The notes below the pieces were generated by a model. It searched no databases. It worked only from the letters and a program-made list of their open reading frames with translations, and was not told the DNA's origin. This document shows, piece by piece, positions 1 through 9,379 of a stretch of DNA of 64,000 nt. Position 1 is the stretch's first letter. Each line of letters starts with the position of its first letter. Location of the stretch: positions 1-64,000 of the forward strand of contig NZ_JAUSUA010000002.1 of NCBI RefSeq assembly GCF_030813245.1. Reading direction: 5' to 3'. This stretch comes from Alkalicoccobacillus murimartini. Its GTDB lineage: Bacteria > Bacillota > Bacilli > Bacillales > Bacillaceae_D. A program made the translations under genes and the position numbers.

Positions 1-515
1 GCTGCATAATGATCAAATGTTGCTTGCACGTCATCTTCATGTGCTACAAGTGCTTCCTCTGCAGCTTCTTTCGGAAGATTTCCTTCTGTTGCCCCATCAA
101 GGAACGTTGAGAATTCATCAGCGAAACCTGCGATGTTATCTTCTGCTTCTTGTTTAGCTGTATCATCACCATCTTTGACAGCTTTTACGTAATCATCGGT
201 ATATCCATTATGTGATTCAAAGATTCGAACGAATTCGTCTGCACCTTCTTCACCATATAAGGGCTCAAGGGCTGTCCCCATGTCCTGAACATTTTCATCA
301 AGTGCCCATTCGACTTCTTCCCAATCTGGTGATTCATCGTATGCTTTTTGCATGGATGAAACGGCTAGAACAAAGTGCTCCGAAAGTAGATGATCAAGAT
401 CGGCACGTAAATCAGACGCTCCTGAGAATTGGCTTTCTCCTCCGTCTGCGGCTTGTGCGAATGATGGTACTACGAGTGCTGCACCAAGTGCAACGGCTGT
501 GAATTTTTTAAACAT
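1..515 (-). CDS. Secreted helical-repeat protein (partial, 3' end outside window)
   Basis: The reading frame opens with ATG at 513-515 and is still open at the window edge, so only the N-terminal ~171 residues are seen. A clear signal peptide (MFKKF, then a hydrophobic stretch ending in AQA) is followed by an acidic, helix-rich mature part with Leu/Ala/Asp-rich motifs such as DLDHLLSEH and ESHNGYTDDYVKA. From memory, similar secreted helical proteins are often labelled copper amine oxidase-like in Bacillus genomes, but I see no catalytic motif, so I leave the function open. A good SD (GGGGAGAAC) precedes the ATG. The high Asp/Glu content fits export into an alkaline or salty medium. It lies downstream of the LysR gene on the same strand but behind a terminator, so it is probably a separate transcript. 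Confidence 0.75.
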   Translation of the reverse strand, partial: MFKKFTAVALGAALVVPSFAQAADGGESQFSGASDLRADLDHLLSEHFVLAVSSMQKAYDESPDWEEVEWALDENVQDMGTALEPLYGEEGADEFVRIFESHNGYTDDYVKAVKDGDDTAKQEAEDNIAGFADEFSTFLDGATEGNLPKEAAEEALVAHEDDVQATFDHYA

Positions 516-627
516 GATTTGTTCTCCCCTTTTTCATTTTGGTTAAGCTACTAGGGTAACGAGAACTTTGGGCAAGTGGATCACTGTATATCAAATTAAT
601 TTCAAAGAATTTTTCTCCACATAAAAA

Positions 628-672
628 CAAAACAGCGGGAACCCTTATATAATAAGGCCTCCCACTGTTTTT
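628..672. terminator. Terminator after LysR gene
   Basis: Long hairpin with arms around AAACAG-GGGA-CTTAT and ATAAG-TCCC-CTGTTT, flanked by A-runs and T-runs on both strands. It lies directly at the stop of the LysR gene and separates it from the secreted-protein gene. Confidence 0.75.
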
Positions 673-1582
673 AATGTGCTGATATGAGTGATGATTGTTG
701 TTCAAATAATTTTACGGATTCTAGTAAAGACCTTTCAATAGGAAGAGATAACGGATTTCCTACTGATTGAACGCCTTCAATTTGTTGATTAAAATTCATT
801 AAATGACTCACATCAATCGAGCGCAGTTCTCCACTTTCAAGCTCTTTTTTGACAGCTAGTTTCGGTAAAAACCCAATACCCGCTCGGTTAACAATTAATG
901 ATTTAGCGACTTCCATGTTTCCAACCCTATGCCTAATTGTTGGTTTCACATTGTGTGCTTCAAAAATTTTATGAACAAGATTCCAGTTAAAAGCTCCACA
1001 TTCAAAGAAAACAAGTGGTTCTCGGGCAATTTTGTGGGCCGTGTACTGTAAAGTCGAGGAAAAGTGATGATCAGGGTGCACTACTAATAAAATCGAATTA
1101 TCTAGAAATGGTCGAATAATTAAATCATCTAACTCCTTACCCTGCTGCCGAACAAAAGCAATATCTATTTCATTTCGGCTCACGGCTTCCATCATGCTTT
1201 CATTTCCTCCACAAACAACATCATATTCTAGATCGGGCTGCATCTCTTGAAAATAGCGTAGAAAATGAGGAAGTACATATTGAGCGGTAATAATATTGGC
1301 ACCAAACGTAAACTTTCTTTCATCTGTTTTCGTCTGAAGCTTTTGTTTGCTTTGCTGATAGGTTCGAATCATTTGTTCTGCGAACGGAATAAACTCCTTA
1401 CCCTTAGCTGTTAAGGTAACTCCTCTTCCTTGTCTTGTGAAAAGCTGGGTTTCAAGCTCACGTTCCAATCCTTTTATTCTAGCTGTAATAGATGGTTGAG
1501 ATAAGTATAGAGCGTCGGCTGCTTTATGAAAGCTCTTAAATCTTACAACATACATAAAAGCTTCTAAGTAGTCAAAATTCAT
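671..1582 (-). CDS. LysR-family regulator of the sulfur-salvage cluster (YtlI/AscR-like)
   Basis: Standard 303-residue LysR protein: N-terminal winged HTH (residues 1-60, MNFDYLEAFMYVVRFKSFHKAA and the S-Q-P-S-I-T recognition helix) followed by a periplasmic-binding-like effector domain (about 90-290). It is divergent from the ABC transporter gene at 1846, the usual arrangement for a LysR regulator and its target. In B. subtilis the LysR protein YtlI (AscR) activates the ytmI operon for S-alkyl-cysteine use; the gene content beside this one is equivalent, so I infer the same role, with a sulfur compound (for example an acetylserine-type molecule) as possible effector. SD GAGGTGGAAGG precedes the ATG. 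LysR membership is secure; the specific target is inferred from context. Confidence 0.85.
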   Translation of the reverse strand: MNFDYLEAFMYVVRFKSFHKAADALYLSQPSITARIKGLERELETQLFTRQGRGVTLTAKGKEFIPFAEQMIRTYQQSKQKLQTKTDERKFTFGANIITAQYVLPHFLRYFQEMQPDLEYDVVCGGNESMMEAVSRNEIDIAFVRQQGKELDDLIIRPFLDNSILLVVHPDHHFSSTLQYTAHKIAREPLVFFECGAFNWNLVHKIFEAHNVKPTIRHRVGNMEVAKSLIVNRAGIGFLPKLAVKKELESGELRSIDVSHLMNFNQQIEGVQSVGNPLSLPIERSLLESVKLFEQQSSLISAH

Positions 1583-1767
1583 GAACCTTCCACCTCTTTC
1601 TTTATATATATCTACATCTAATGATTTGATTATGTCTTATTATCATATACCCAACTATTCTTATAAGCAATTAGTATTTTAAGGCAACCGCATCATTGAT
1701 AGGTTTTTTTTATGGTTCCTCTCATAATCCTATCATTCTACCTGTTGATCTTTCTTTCATATAGGCG

Positions 1768-1795
1768 TAGGATAAACGAAATTATATTAATCCTA
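1768..1795. promoter_or_regulatory. Inverted repeat in LysR/ABC divergent promoter region
   Basis: The 263-bp region between the divergent LysR gene and the transporter operon holds TAGGAT-N16-ATCCTA. A related CTACCTGTT sequence occurs twice nearby (around 1739 and 1793). This is a candidate binding site for the LysR regulator; I could not identify a convincing pair of -35/-10 boxes. Confidence 0.4.
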
Positions 1796-1845
1796 CCTGT
1801 TAAATAGGAAAAGTTGATTTAGATCAAATTTATTGGAGGAGAGTT

Positions 1846-3480
1846 ATGAAAAAAAACAACCAGTCCCTTTCACGTTCCGTACTCGTCTTAACCACAGCTA
1901 TTGTTGTGCTTGCTGGCTGCGCAAGTGGAACCAGTCAATCCGGTGCAACCGAGGTAGAGCCAGAGGATACTACAAAAGGAGGAGACCTTACATATGCATT
2001 GGCCTCTATCCCTTCTAATCTAGATCCTGCTCGCAGTGGCTGGGCCGTAGAAAGTCGAGTGTATAAGCAGATTTTTGAAGGTCTAGTCACAAAACTACCT
2101 GATAATACAATCGTTCCTGAACTCGCGACCGATTGGGACATATCGGATGATGGGAAAACCTATACCTTTACCCTTCGAGAGGATGTTACGTTTCATGATG
2201 GAACGCCTCTAAATGCCGAAGCCGTTCAATATAGCTTCGATCGAATTCTAGATCCAGAAACACAAGCAGGAAATGCATTCAGTAGACTTCAACCTTATGA
2301 ATCATCTGAAATCATTGATGAGTATACGATCGAACTGCACCTATCTACACCATCCGTTCCATTTATAGATAACTTAACTCAAGCCAACCTTTCTATTGTT
2401 TCTCCATCTGCTGCCGAGGAAAATGGTGATCAATTTGGTCAGAACCCAGTTGGTACAGGTCCTTTTGAATTTGTAAGTTTACAGGAAAATTCAAATATAA
2501 AATTGAAACGCTACGAGGATTACGATTGGGGCTCTGATAAGTACGAGAACAAAGGTCCTGCTTATCTAGATACATTAACCTTTAACATCATTACCGAAGA
2601 ATCTACACGAATTGGGAGTTTACAAAGTAGTCAGGTATTAGCAGCAGAAGCGATCCCACCTCAAAATATTGAAGCTTTTGAAAGCGACCCTTCTCTCAAT
2701 CTCTTAAGTCAGAATATCGAAGGATTGCCCTACACTTTATTTATTAACCCAGATCATGAACCGTGGGGAGAGCTTGAAGCTCGTCAAGCCTTGCAATACG
2801 GCATAGATGTCGACCATATTGTTGAAACACTTTATTTTGGCACTTACGACCGTGCATGGTCAGCCATTACACCTGGACTTCTTGGGTATGACGAATCACT
2901 TGAGGAATCCATTGAACCAGACGTTGAAAAAGCAAAAGAACTACTAGAAGACATTGGTTGGGAAGAAGGCAGTGATGGCATTCGAACACGTGATGGTGAA
3001 CGTTTGACACTTCAGTATGTTGACATCACACCAAACCGTGAAAAACGAAACGACATTGCTGTCATGATCCAACAACAGCTAAAAGAAATTGGCATTGAAG
3101 TAGACATTGAATTAACAAAAGATGTAGCGACTACTATACACACCAACGGCGCTTATGATCTATACGGAAACAGCCAAGTAAATGGAGATCCAAATGCGTT
3201 GATTCAGTTTTACCATTCTCCAGCCGAAGGGGCGAGAGACACATTGTCAAAAGTAAATGACCCAGAAGTTGATCAATGGCTTCAGGATGCTGTAACTGAA
3301 CAGGATGAGGATAAACGAGCTGAGTTGTACAAGAATGTTCAGCAATATATTCATAATGAAGCGATCATCCTTCCGATTTATGTACCAAATTATACGGTAG
3401 GTACTCAAGAATCGGTTCATGATATTACCTTTGATTATCTTGGTTACCCTCAATTTAATGATGCGTATGTTCAACCTTAA
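1846..3480 (+). CDS. ABC transporter solute-binding lipoprotein, peptide/nickel (SBP_bac_5) family
   Basis: 544 residues with a lipoprotein signal peptide (lipobox LAGC, Cys near residue 24) and the body of a DppA/OppA-type extracellular binding protein (for example the PVGTGPFEF motif and a C-terminal IVP-type lobe ending in LGYPQFND). It captures the substrate outside the membrane and delivers it to the two permeases encoded immediately downstream. SD GGAGGAG lies 6 bases before the ATG. In this cluster the cargo is probably a sulfur compound, peptide or glutathione conjugate rather than general peptides; this is inference from the monooxygenase and deacylase neighbours. In B. subtilis the equivalent pathways use cystine-type transporters (TcyJKLMN or YxeMNO), so the transporter class differs here. 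Confidence 0.9.
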   Translation: MKKNNQSLSRSVLVLTTAIVVLAGCASGTSQSGATEVEPEDTTKGGDLTYALASIPSNLDPARSGWAVESRVYKQIFEGLVTKLPDNTIVPELATDWDISDDGKTYTFTLREDVTFHDGTPLNAEAVQYSFDRILDPETQAGNAFSRLQPYESSEIIDEYTIELHLSTPSVPFIDNLTQANLSIVSPSAAEENGDQFGQNPVGTGPFEFVSLQENSNIKLKRYEDYDWGSDKYENKGPAYLDTLTFNIITEESTRIGSLQSSQVLAAEAIPPQNIEAFESDPSLNLLSQNIEGLPYTLFINPDHEPWGELEARQALQYGIDVDHIVETLYFGTYDRAWSAITPGLLGYDESLEESIEPDVEKAKELLEDIGWEEGSDGIRTRDGERLTLQYVDITPNREKRNDIAVMIQQQLKEIGIEVDIELTKDVATTIHTNGAYDLYGNSQVNGDPNALIQFYHSPAEGARDTLSKVNDPEVDQWLQDAVTEQDEDKRAELYKNVQQYIHNEAIILPIYVPNYTVGTQESVHDITFDYLGYPQFNDAYVQP

Positions 3481-3500
3481 TGCGATAAGGAGTTGGTATC

Positions 3501-4427
3501 ATGGCTCGATCAATCATTGAACGAATCCTTACTGCCTTATTGGTTGTGTTTGGTTCAACCTTTCTTGTTTTTACTATCTTATATGTTCTTCCCGGTGATC
3601 CTGTTGACACTATTCTTGATCCTTCTGTCTCAACACCCGAAATGATTGAAAAGCTGCGTCAAGAGTTAGGCGTCGATCAACCTTTCCATATTCAGCTTTT
3701 TCAGTACTTTTCTGATTTGTTTCAGGGTAATTTTGGGCACTCTTTGGTCAACTCTACACCTGTGTTACCACAAATCTTAGAGCAGTTTCCTAAAACACTC
3801 GCATTAACATTAGCTAGTGCAAGTATCTCCATTGTCCTTGGATTAACACTTGGTGTCTTGTCAGCAATTCATCGCAATAAAGCGATTGATATTCTGGCGC
3901 GTGTCATCGGATTATTTGGCATCTCCATGCCAACCTTCTGGACAGGAATTCTTTTGATTCTTATCTTTTCCGTCCACCTAGGTTGGTTCCCTTCCCTAGG
4001 GTCTGATGGATGGCAGACACTTATCCTACCTGCTTTTACTCTTGGTGTTATTGGAGCAGGCTCTATCATTCGTATGGTTCGAAACAGTATGTTAGAGGTC
4101 ATAAGTGAAAACTTCATTACAACACTTCGTTCAAAAGGATTGTCAGAGCGAGTGATCATGTATCGACATGCATTACGTAATGCGCTCATTCCTGCTCTCA
4201 CAATGATGGGAATGATTATTGGCGACATGTTAGCAGGTACTGTAATCATTGAAACCGTGTTTTCCAGACAAGGTATCGGTCGGTTAATAGCTGATGCCAT
4301 TATGGCTAGTGATTTGCCTGTTGTACAAGGCGTGATCTTTTTTACAGCGATTCTGTACATCACGATCAACTTGATTGTCGATATCTCGTACACGATCATT
4401 GATCCTCGTGTTAGAAGATCTATTTAA
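3501..4427 (+). CDS. ABC transporter permease, DppB-type
   Basis: 308 residues, six predicted membrane helices, with the family N-terminus (Arg-rich start then a long first helix) and the cytoplasmic EAA loop region (LRSKGLSERVIMYRHALRNA) that docks onto the ATPase. It starts 20 bp after the binding-protein stop, with SD AAGGAG. It should pair with the DppC-type subunit next to it to form the membrane channel of the substrate importer. Length and motif are normal for the family. Confidence 0.92.
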   Translation: MARSIIERILTALLVVFGSTFLVFTILYVLPGDPVDTILDPSVSTPEMIEKLRQELGVDQPFHIQLFQYFSDLFQGNFGHSLVNSTPVLPQILEQFPKTLALTLASASISIVLGLTLGVLSAIHRNKAIDILARVIGLFGISMPTFWTGILLILIFSVHLGWFPSLGSDGWQTLILPAFTLGVIGAGSIIRMVRNSMLEVISENFITTLRSKGLSERVIMYRHALRNALIPALTMMGMIIGDMLAGTVIIETVFSRQGIGRLIADAIMASDLPVVQGVIFFTAILYITINLIVDISYTIIDPRVRRSI

Positions 4428-4447
4428 TCGAGGAAAGGAGGCTTCAG

Positions 4448-5341
4448 ATGAGAGAGACAACTTTAGAAAAAGAGTTTCTTACTACCCGTGAAAAATCACA
4501 TGTTTCTAGTCAAAAACGGACTTTTTTTGGACTAACTGAACTATTTGTGGGAGCGGCAGGACTAGTCATTCTCATTATCATCATTTGTGCCCTATTCCCA
4601 CAGCTTATCGCCCCTTATTCGCCAACAACTATGTCTCAAGATGCCATTCTTCAGCCACCAAGTTTGGCTCACCTCTTCGGCACGGATCAATTTGGCCGTG
4701 ATGTCTTTAGTTTAGTTGTTTATGGAAGTCGTGACTCGCTTTTTATTGGAGTCTTATCCGTTATCGTTGGTGGTCTTGCAGGAGGAGGTATAGGTGCGCT
4801 CTCAGGATATCTCGGAGGTCGTATAGACGGAGTTCTCATGAGATTAATTGAAGTTCTCATGACCATTCCAGGTATCCTCCTGGCCCTGGCAATTGCAGCT
4901 TCACTTGGTCCAAGTCTTTTAAATATCGTCTTAGCCATTGCTATCTCTTCAATACCTGGATATGCCCGAGTCATGCGAGGACAAGTGATGAGCATAAAAG
5001 GTCGATCCTTTATCTCAGCCTCTCATTCGATTGGCGTATCAAAATGGAAGATCTTTACCTCACATGTTCTTCCTAACTCTTTTTCACCTATGCTTGTCAT
5101 GGCGACGCTAGGAATCGGTTCAGCTATTCTTGCCGGTTCAGGATTAAGTTTTCTTGGCTTAGGTGTATTAAATGAAATTCCAGATTGGGGAGCGCTTCTT
5201 TCACAAGGAAGAGGATTTCTAACCGTAGCATGGTGGATCTGTACGTTTCCTGGACTTGCCATTACACTCTTTGTTCTCTCAGTAAACATAATAGGTGATT
5301 GGTTAAGAGATTACCTAGATCCAAAAAAACAACGAGCATAG
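4448..5341 (+). CDS. ABC transporter permease, DppC-type
   Basis: 297 residues. An N-terminal cytoplasmic tail (about 35 residues) is followed by six membrane helices; the FGTDQFGRDVFS motif after helix 1 and the EAA loop (SASHSIGVSKWKIFTSHVLP) are typical of DppC/OppC. It starts 20 bp after the DppB-type gene with SD AAAGGAGG, so the genes are co-transcribed. It forms the second half of the channel. Confidence 0.92.
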   Translation: MRETTLEKEFLTTREKSHVSSQKRTFFGLTELFVGAAGLVILIIIICALFPQLIAPYSPTTMSQDAILQPPSLAHLFGTDQFGRDVFSLVVYGSRDSLFIGVLSVIVGGLAGGGIGALSGYLGGRIDGVLMRLIEVLMTIPGILLALAIAASLGPSLLNIVLAIAISSIPGYARVMRGQVMSIKGRSFISASHSIGVSKWKIFTSHVLPNSFSPMLVMATLGIGSAILAGSGLSFLGLGVLNEIPDWGALLSQGRGFLTVAWWICTFPGLAITLFVLSVNIIGDWLRDYLDPKKQRA

Positions 5342-5352
5342 GAGAATGAATA

Positions 5353-7350
5353 ATGACTAACGTATTAGACATTCAACAATTAGATGTTGGATTCAATAAT
5401 AAAAGTCGGAATCTCCAAGTACTCGACAATGTCTCTTTAACGATTAAGAAAGGAGAGACAGTCTGTCTTGTTGGAGAATCTGGTAGTGGTAAAACAATCA
5501 CGTCTAAAGCAATTATGCGCTTAATTGATTACGAGCATGGATCGATAACTGGTGGTTCGATTAGCTTTAATGGGCAAGATATTGCTTCACTGTCACCTAA
5601 AGAACTGCTTGCGATTCGTGGCAAAAAAATCTCTATGGTGTTTCAGGAACCGATGTCTGCATTTGATCCAGTCTATACAATTGGGTTTCAATTAATAGAA
5701 ACCATCATGAAACACGAACGAGTGAGTAAAAGAAAAGCTTGGGACCAAGCAATCAATCTGCTTACCCGGGTTGGCATTCCAGAGCCAGATGTGAGAATGA
5801 AGCAATATCCAGGTGAATTATCAGGAGGTATGCTTCAACGCGCGATGATTGCCATGGCGCTTTCCTGTAACCCAGAGTTACTTATTGTAGACGAACCCAC
5901 TACAGCACTAGATGTAACCATTCAAGCTCAAATCCTGTTATTGTTGCAGGAACTTAAAGAAGAATTAGATATGTCAATTTTACTTATCACTCATGACCTC
6001 GGAATCGCGGCTGAAATTGCTGATCGAATCGTGGTGATGTATGCAGGCAAGGTATTGGAACAAGCAGATACCTTGTCTCTATTTGAAGCCCCATTCCACC
6101 CGTATACAAAAGGGTTACTGCAATCCGTCGCCACATTAGAAAAAAAACAAGATACAGAACTCTTTTCGATCAAAGGGACCATTCCTAGCTTAACCAATCT
6201 TCCATCAGGATGTTTATTTCACCCACGTTGCTCACATGCAACAGAGCTTTGTAAAACAGATGTTCCGCCATTAATCGAAAACAACCAACGGGAAGTGGCC
6301 TGCTGGCATGCAGAAAAGCTCAGGAACGAAACACCGAATGAAGAATCCAACGTAGCAGCACATACAACCTTTCAGCAGAAACCTGACACAGAGACACTTT
6401 TTGAATTAAAAAACGTCAGTAAGCACTATCCAGTTAAAGGACCTATTTTTTCACGTACACGGGAGCTCCGGGCCGTAGATAATATCAGCTTTTCCATTCA
6501 AAAAGGTGAAACCTTTGGTTTAGTAGGAGAATCAGGTAGTGGAAAGTCGACACTTGGTCGTATCCTATTACAGTTAGAAGCTGCAACAGCTGGGCAGGTG
6601 TTATTTAACGGAGAGGATCTGACTTCTCTCAGTTCTTCTCGTCTAAGATCATCACGGCAGAATATGCAAATGATCTTTCAGGATCCCTATGGCTCTCTCG
6701 ACCCGCGATGGACCGTCGAAGAAATTATCTCAGAACCACTTCGTACTCATCAAACACACACAAAAAAGCAGCTAGCTGAACGTGTCGCAGAGCTACTTAC
6801 GGCCGTAGGCTTAGATCCTGAATATGCATCTAGGCATCCTCATGAGTTTTCAGGTGGTCAAAGACAGCGCATTGGCATCGCTAGAGCCATTGCCTTAGAA
6901 CCGTCATTTATATTAGCAGATGAAGCAGTGTCTGCTCTTGATGTCTCTGTTCAAGCTCAAATCGTTAACTTGCTTAAAGAACTGCAGAAGAATTTAGGGT
7001 TAACGTATCTCTTTATTGCTCATGGATTAAATGTTGTTCGATACATTTCAGATCGTATTGGTGTGATGTATTTAGGAAATATGGTGGAGGTTGGCCCAAG
7101 TGAAGAGCTCTTTCAAAACCCGGCACATCCCTACACTAAGGCTTTAATTGAATCAAACCCTAAATCAAATCCTAAAGAAAGGCGTTCTCACGTATCAATT
7201 GAAGGAGAGATTCCCTCTCCAATCAACCCACCTTCTGGATGTCGTTTCCACACTCGTTGCCCTTTTGCAACAGACACATGTCGAACTGAACAACCAAGCC
7301 TAGTTCCATACAAAGAGAATCGTTATGTCGCGTGCCACTACCCTCTCTAA
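5353..7350 (+). CDS. Fused double ATPase of peptide-type ABC transporter (DppD-DppF fusion)
   Basis: 665 residues carrying two complete nucleotide-binding domains. Domain 1 (about 5-320): Walker A GESGSGKT, Q-loop QEPMSAFDP, signature LSGGMLQRAMIA, Walker B DEPTTALD, switch His in ITHDLG, then the oligopeptide-transporter Cys-rich tail (GCLFHPRCSHATELC). Domain 2 (about 345-665): GESGSGKS, QDPYGSLDP, FSGGQRQRIGIA, DEAVSALD, IAHGLN, then GCRFHTRCPFATDTC. In most Bacillus Dpp/Opp systems these are two separate proteins; the fused form occurs in some bacteria (YliA/GsiA type). Domain 2 has DEA instead of DEP after Walker B and IAHGL instead of IAHDL, but the catalytic Glu and His are kept. It starts 11 bp after the permease gene. 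Confidence 0.93.
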   Translation: MTNVLDIQQLDVGFNNKSRNLQVLDNVSLTIKKGETVCLVGESGSGKTITSKAIMRLIDYEHGSITGGSISFNGQDIASLSPKELLAIRGKKISMVFQEPMSAFDPVYTIGFQLIETIMKHERVSKRKAWDQAINLLTRVGIPEPDVRMKQYPGELSGGMLQRAMIAMALSCNPELLIVDEPTTALDVTIQAQILLLLQELKEELDMSILLITHDLGIAAEIADRIVVMYAGKVLEQADTLSLFEAPFHPYTKGLLQSVATLEKKQDTELFSIKGTIPSLTNLPSGCLFHPRCSHATELCKTDVPPLIENNQREVACWHAEKLRNETPNEESNVAAHTTFQQKPDTETLFELKNVSKHYPVKGPIFSRTRELRAVDNISFSIQKGETFGLVGESGSGKSTLGRILLQLEAATAGQVLFNGEDLTSLSSSRLRSSRQNMQMIFQDPYGSLDPRWTVEEIISEPLRTHQTHTKKQLAERVAELLTAVGLDPEYASRHPHEFSGGQRQRIGIARAIALEPSFILADEAVSALDVSVQAQIVNLLKELQKNLGLTYLFIAHGLNVVRYISDRIGVMYLGNMVEVGPSEELFQNPAHPYTKALIESNPKSNPKERRSHVSIEGEIPSPINPPSGCRFHTRCPFATDTCRTEQPSLVPYKENRYVACHYPL

Positions 7351-7380
7351 AAGAGAGAACACCACTAGGAGGAGATTATT

Positions 7381-8715
7381 ATGACAAAAAATCATCTTAT
7401 TATTGGAACCATTCTACATGGAGCTGGAGGCAATATGGCTTCTTGGAAGCACCCTTCTGGACCGGCCGATGCAAGTGTAAATATTAAGCACTACCTTAAT
7501 CTCGTTGAAAAAGCAGAAGGAGCTAAGTTAGACTTTGTTTTTGTTGCAGACGGCTTAGCAATAAATAAAGATGTCTTGCCTCACTTTTTGAATCGCTTTG
7601 AACCATTGACGATTCTTTCTGCACTAGCATCCGTTACATCCCATATTGGCTTGGTTGGTACCCTTTCGACATCATATACCCAACCTTTTACCGTAGCCCG
7701 CCAATTTGGTTCGCTCGATTTAATTAGTGGAGGAAGAGCCGGTTGGAATGTTGTGACCTCTCCTTCAACAGGAGCCGCTCACAATCATAGTCAATCTACT
7801 TTTCCAGACCATGCGCTGCGTTATGAAATAGCAGAAGAACATGTAGAGGTTGTAAAAGGATTATGGGATTCCTATGAAGACGACGCTTTTTTGTATGACC
7901 GTGAAAATGACACCTACTTTGATCCAGATAAAATGCACGCGATCCACCATCATGGCAAACACTTTCAAGTGGAAGGGCCACTAAACATTCAACGATCCCC
8001 CCAAGGACAAACGGTTGTCTTCCAAGCTGGCTCTTCCGATGCAGGACGAGAGCTCGCTGCAAAAACAGCTGATGCTGTATTCACAGGTCACAAAGATCTT
8101 GAACAGGCGCAGGCCTTTTATCAGGATGTGAAAAGCAGAGCAGAAGCCTATGGACGAAACCCAGACGAGATTGCCATCCTTCCTGGTATTGGGCCAATTA
8201 TTGGAGAGACCGAAGAAGAGGTTGAAGAAAAATACGCAGCGTTGAGAAATGGTGTTTCCATTGATACTGCCTTAAATTATCTTGGTCGTTACTTTGATCA
8301 CTTTGACTTTAGCGTCTATCCATTAGATGAACCGTTCCCCGATATTGGAGATGTAGGAGCTGAAGCATTCAAATCTATGACAGATCTAATCAAGACTGAT
8401 GCTAAGCTACACGGCAAAACCTTACGTCAGATCGCTCTTGAAGCAACAACGCCAAGAAGCGCATTCTCCGGAACACCAGAGCATGTCGCTAATGAAATCG
8501 AAAAGTGGTTTAATGCCGGTGCCTTTGACGGAATTATATTCAGCTCACCTCTGCTGAATGACGGCATCCATTTATTTATTGAAAAAGTCTTACCTATCCT
8601 ACAGGAGCGAGGAATAGCACAAACCGATTATGTAGGAACCACACTACGCGAGAACCTTGGTCTTCCATTTAAACAAAATCGATATACAAGGACACCAAGT
8701 AAAACGAGCGTATAA
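7381..8715 (+). CDS. NtaA/SnaA-type FMNH2-dependent monooxygenase (CmoJ/YxeK-like)
   Basis: 444 residues, a luciferase-like TIM-barrel flavin monooxygenase of the NtaA/DszA subfamily (FVFVADGLAINK near residue 50, SGGRAGWNVVTSPS near 115, VFQAGSSDAGRELA near 215). Enzymes of this group use FMNH2 supplied by a separate reductase, and the reductase gene lies next door (8793-9320). B. subtilis YtnJ (CmoJ) and YxeK have the same length and oxidise N-acetylated S-substituted cysteines so that the C-S bond breaks; I infer that role here. SD AGGAGGAG precedes the ATG. It is the last gene of the + operon, followed by a bidirectional terminator. Confidence 0.85.
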   Translation: MTKNHLIIGTILHGAGGNMASWKHPSGPADASVNIKHYLNLVEKAEGAKLDFVFVADGLAINKDVLPHFLNRFEPLTILSALASVTSHIGLVGTLSTSYTQPFTVARQFGSLDLISGGRAGWNVVTSPSTGAAHNHSQSTFPDHALRYEIAEEHVEVVKGLWDSYEDDAFLYDRENDTYFDPDKMHAIHHHGKHFQVEGPLNIQRSPQGQTVVFQAGSSDAGRELAAKTADAVFTGHKDLEQAQAFYQDVKSRAEAYGRNPDEIAILPGIGPIIGETEEEVEEKYAALRNGVSIDTALNYLGRYFDHFDFSVYPLDEPFPDIGDVGAEAFKSMTDLIKTDAKLHGKTLRQIALEATTPRSAFSGTPEHVANEIEKWFNAGAFDGIIFSSPLLNDGIHLFIEKVLPILQERGIAQTDYVGTTLRENLGLPFKQNRYTRTPSKTSV

Positions 8716-8741
8716 TAATCCTAGAAAAGAACAGGAAAGTT

Positions 8742-8777
8742 AAAAAGCGAAGTCGAGATTACTCGACTTCGCTTTTA
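8742..8777. terminator. Bidirectional terminator between convergent operons
   Basis: Perfect stem AAAAGCGAAGTCGAG / CTCGACTTCGCTTTT with a 4-base loop; U-tracts result on both strands. It ends both the transporter-monooxygenase operon and the reductase operon. Confidence 0.9.
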
Positions 8778-8792
8778 TAAATGAACCTATGT

Positions 8793-9320
8793 TTACTTTA
8801 ATTCCTCACCAGCTAATTGTAAGACACGATCGATCCGTTCTGTGATCTCAGTGGAAATGATAAACTGATCTTCTTCCACTCGTTCAATATGCGAATCTAG
8901 CACATAGGCTCCGCTTAATATATTCGTTGCACCAAGTGATGATAAAACAGGCTTAAGGGCATAATCAATTGCCAATAGGTGGCCAAAGGATCCACCTAGA
9001 ACTAGCGGAAGAAGTGTTTTTCCTTCCAGTCCTTTTTGTGGTAGAAGATCAAGATAGGTTTTAAGAATACCTGAATACGCAGCTTTATAAACAGGCGTAA
9101 TCACAACAACTAATGATGCTTGTTCTACTTTTGCATTAGCTTTTTGAATGTCTTCACTAGCAAAATTTGCAGTGATTAAGTCCTCAGCAGGCAGCTCATG
9201 AACAAAGATAGAACTTGTTTCATGACCCTCCGCTTTAAAATAACCCTCTGTTTTCTCAAAAAGTGCCTTTAATCTCGAACGATGACTATTTCCTCCGTAT
9301 ATGATGACTACATTTGCCAA
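8793..9320 (-). CDS. NADPH-dependent FMN reductase (SsuE-like flavodoxin fold)
   Basis: About 175 residues with a flavodoxin-like fold: N-terminal beta strand VVIIYGGNSHRSRL with a phosphate-binding loop, VVITPVYKAAYSGILKTYLDLLP (flavin site, about 80-100) and PLVLGGSFGHLLAIDYALKPVL. It reduces FMN with NAD(P)H and hands FMNH2 to a monooxygenase, almost certainly the NtaA-type enzyme encoded convergently. The frame can be extended to a GTG at 9341, but the SD GGAAAGGA precedes TTG at 9318-9320, giving MANVVIIYGG, which I prefer. It is the last gene of the - strand operon. Confidence 0.85.
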   Translation of the reverse strand: MANVVIIYGGNSHRSRLKALFEKTEGYFKAEGHETSSIFVHELPAEDLITANFASEDIQKANAKVEQASLVVVITPVYKAAYSGILKTYLDLLPQKGLEGKTLLPLVLGGSFGHLLAIDYALKPVLSSLGATNILSGAYVLDSHIERVEEDQFIISTEITERIDRVLQLAGEELK

Positions 9321-9379
9321 AGTTGAATCATTCCTTTCCACTTAGATTTTTCGGTACGTTCAACTAGAGATGAACTGTA

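Noticed and set aside
212-502. + strand ORF opposite the window-start gene
   Set aside because: It is a shadow of the secreted helical protein on the - strand, which has a signal peptide and SD.
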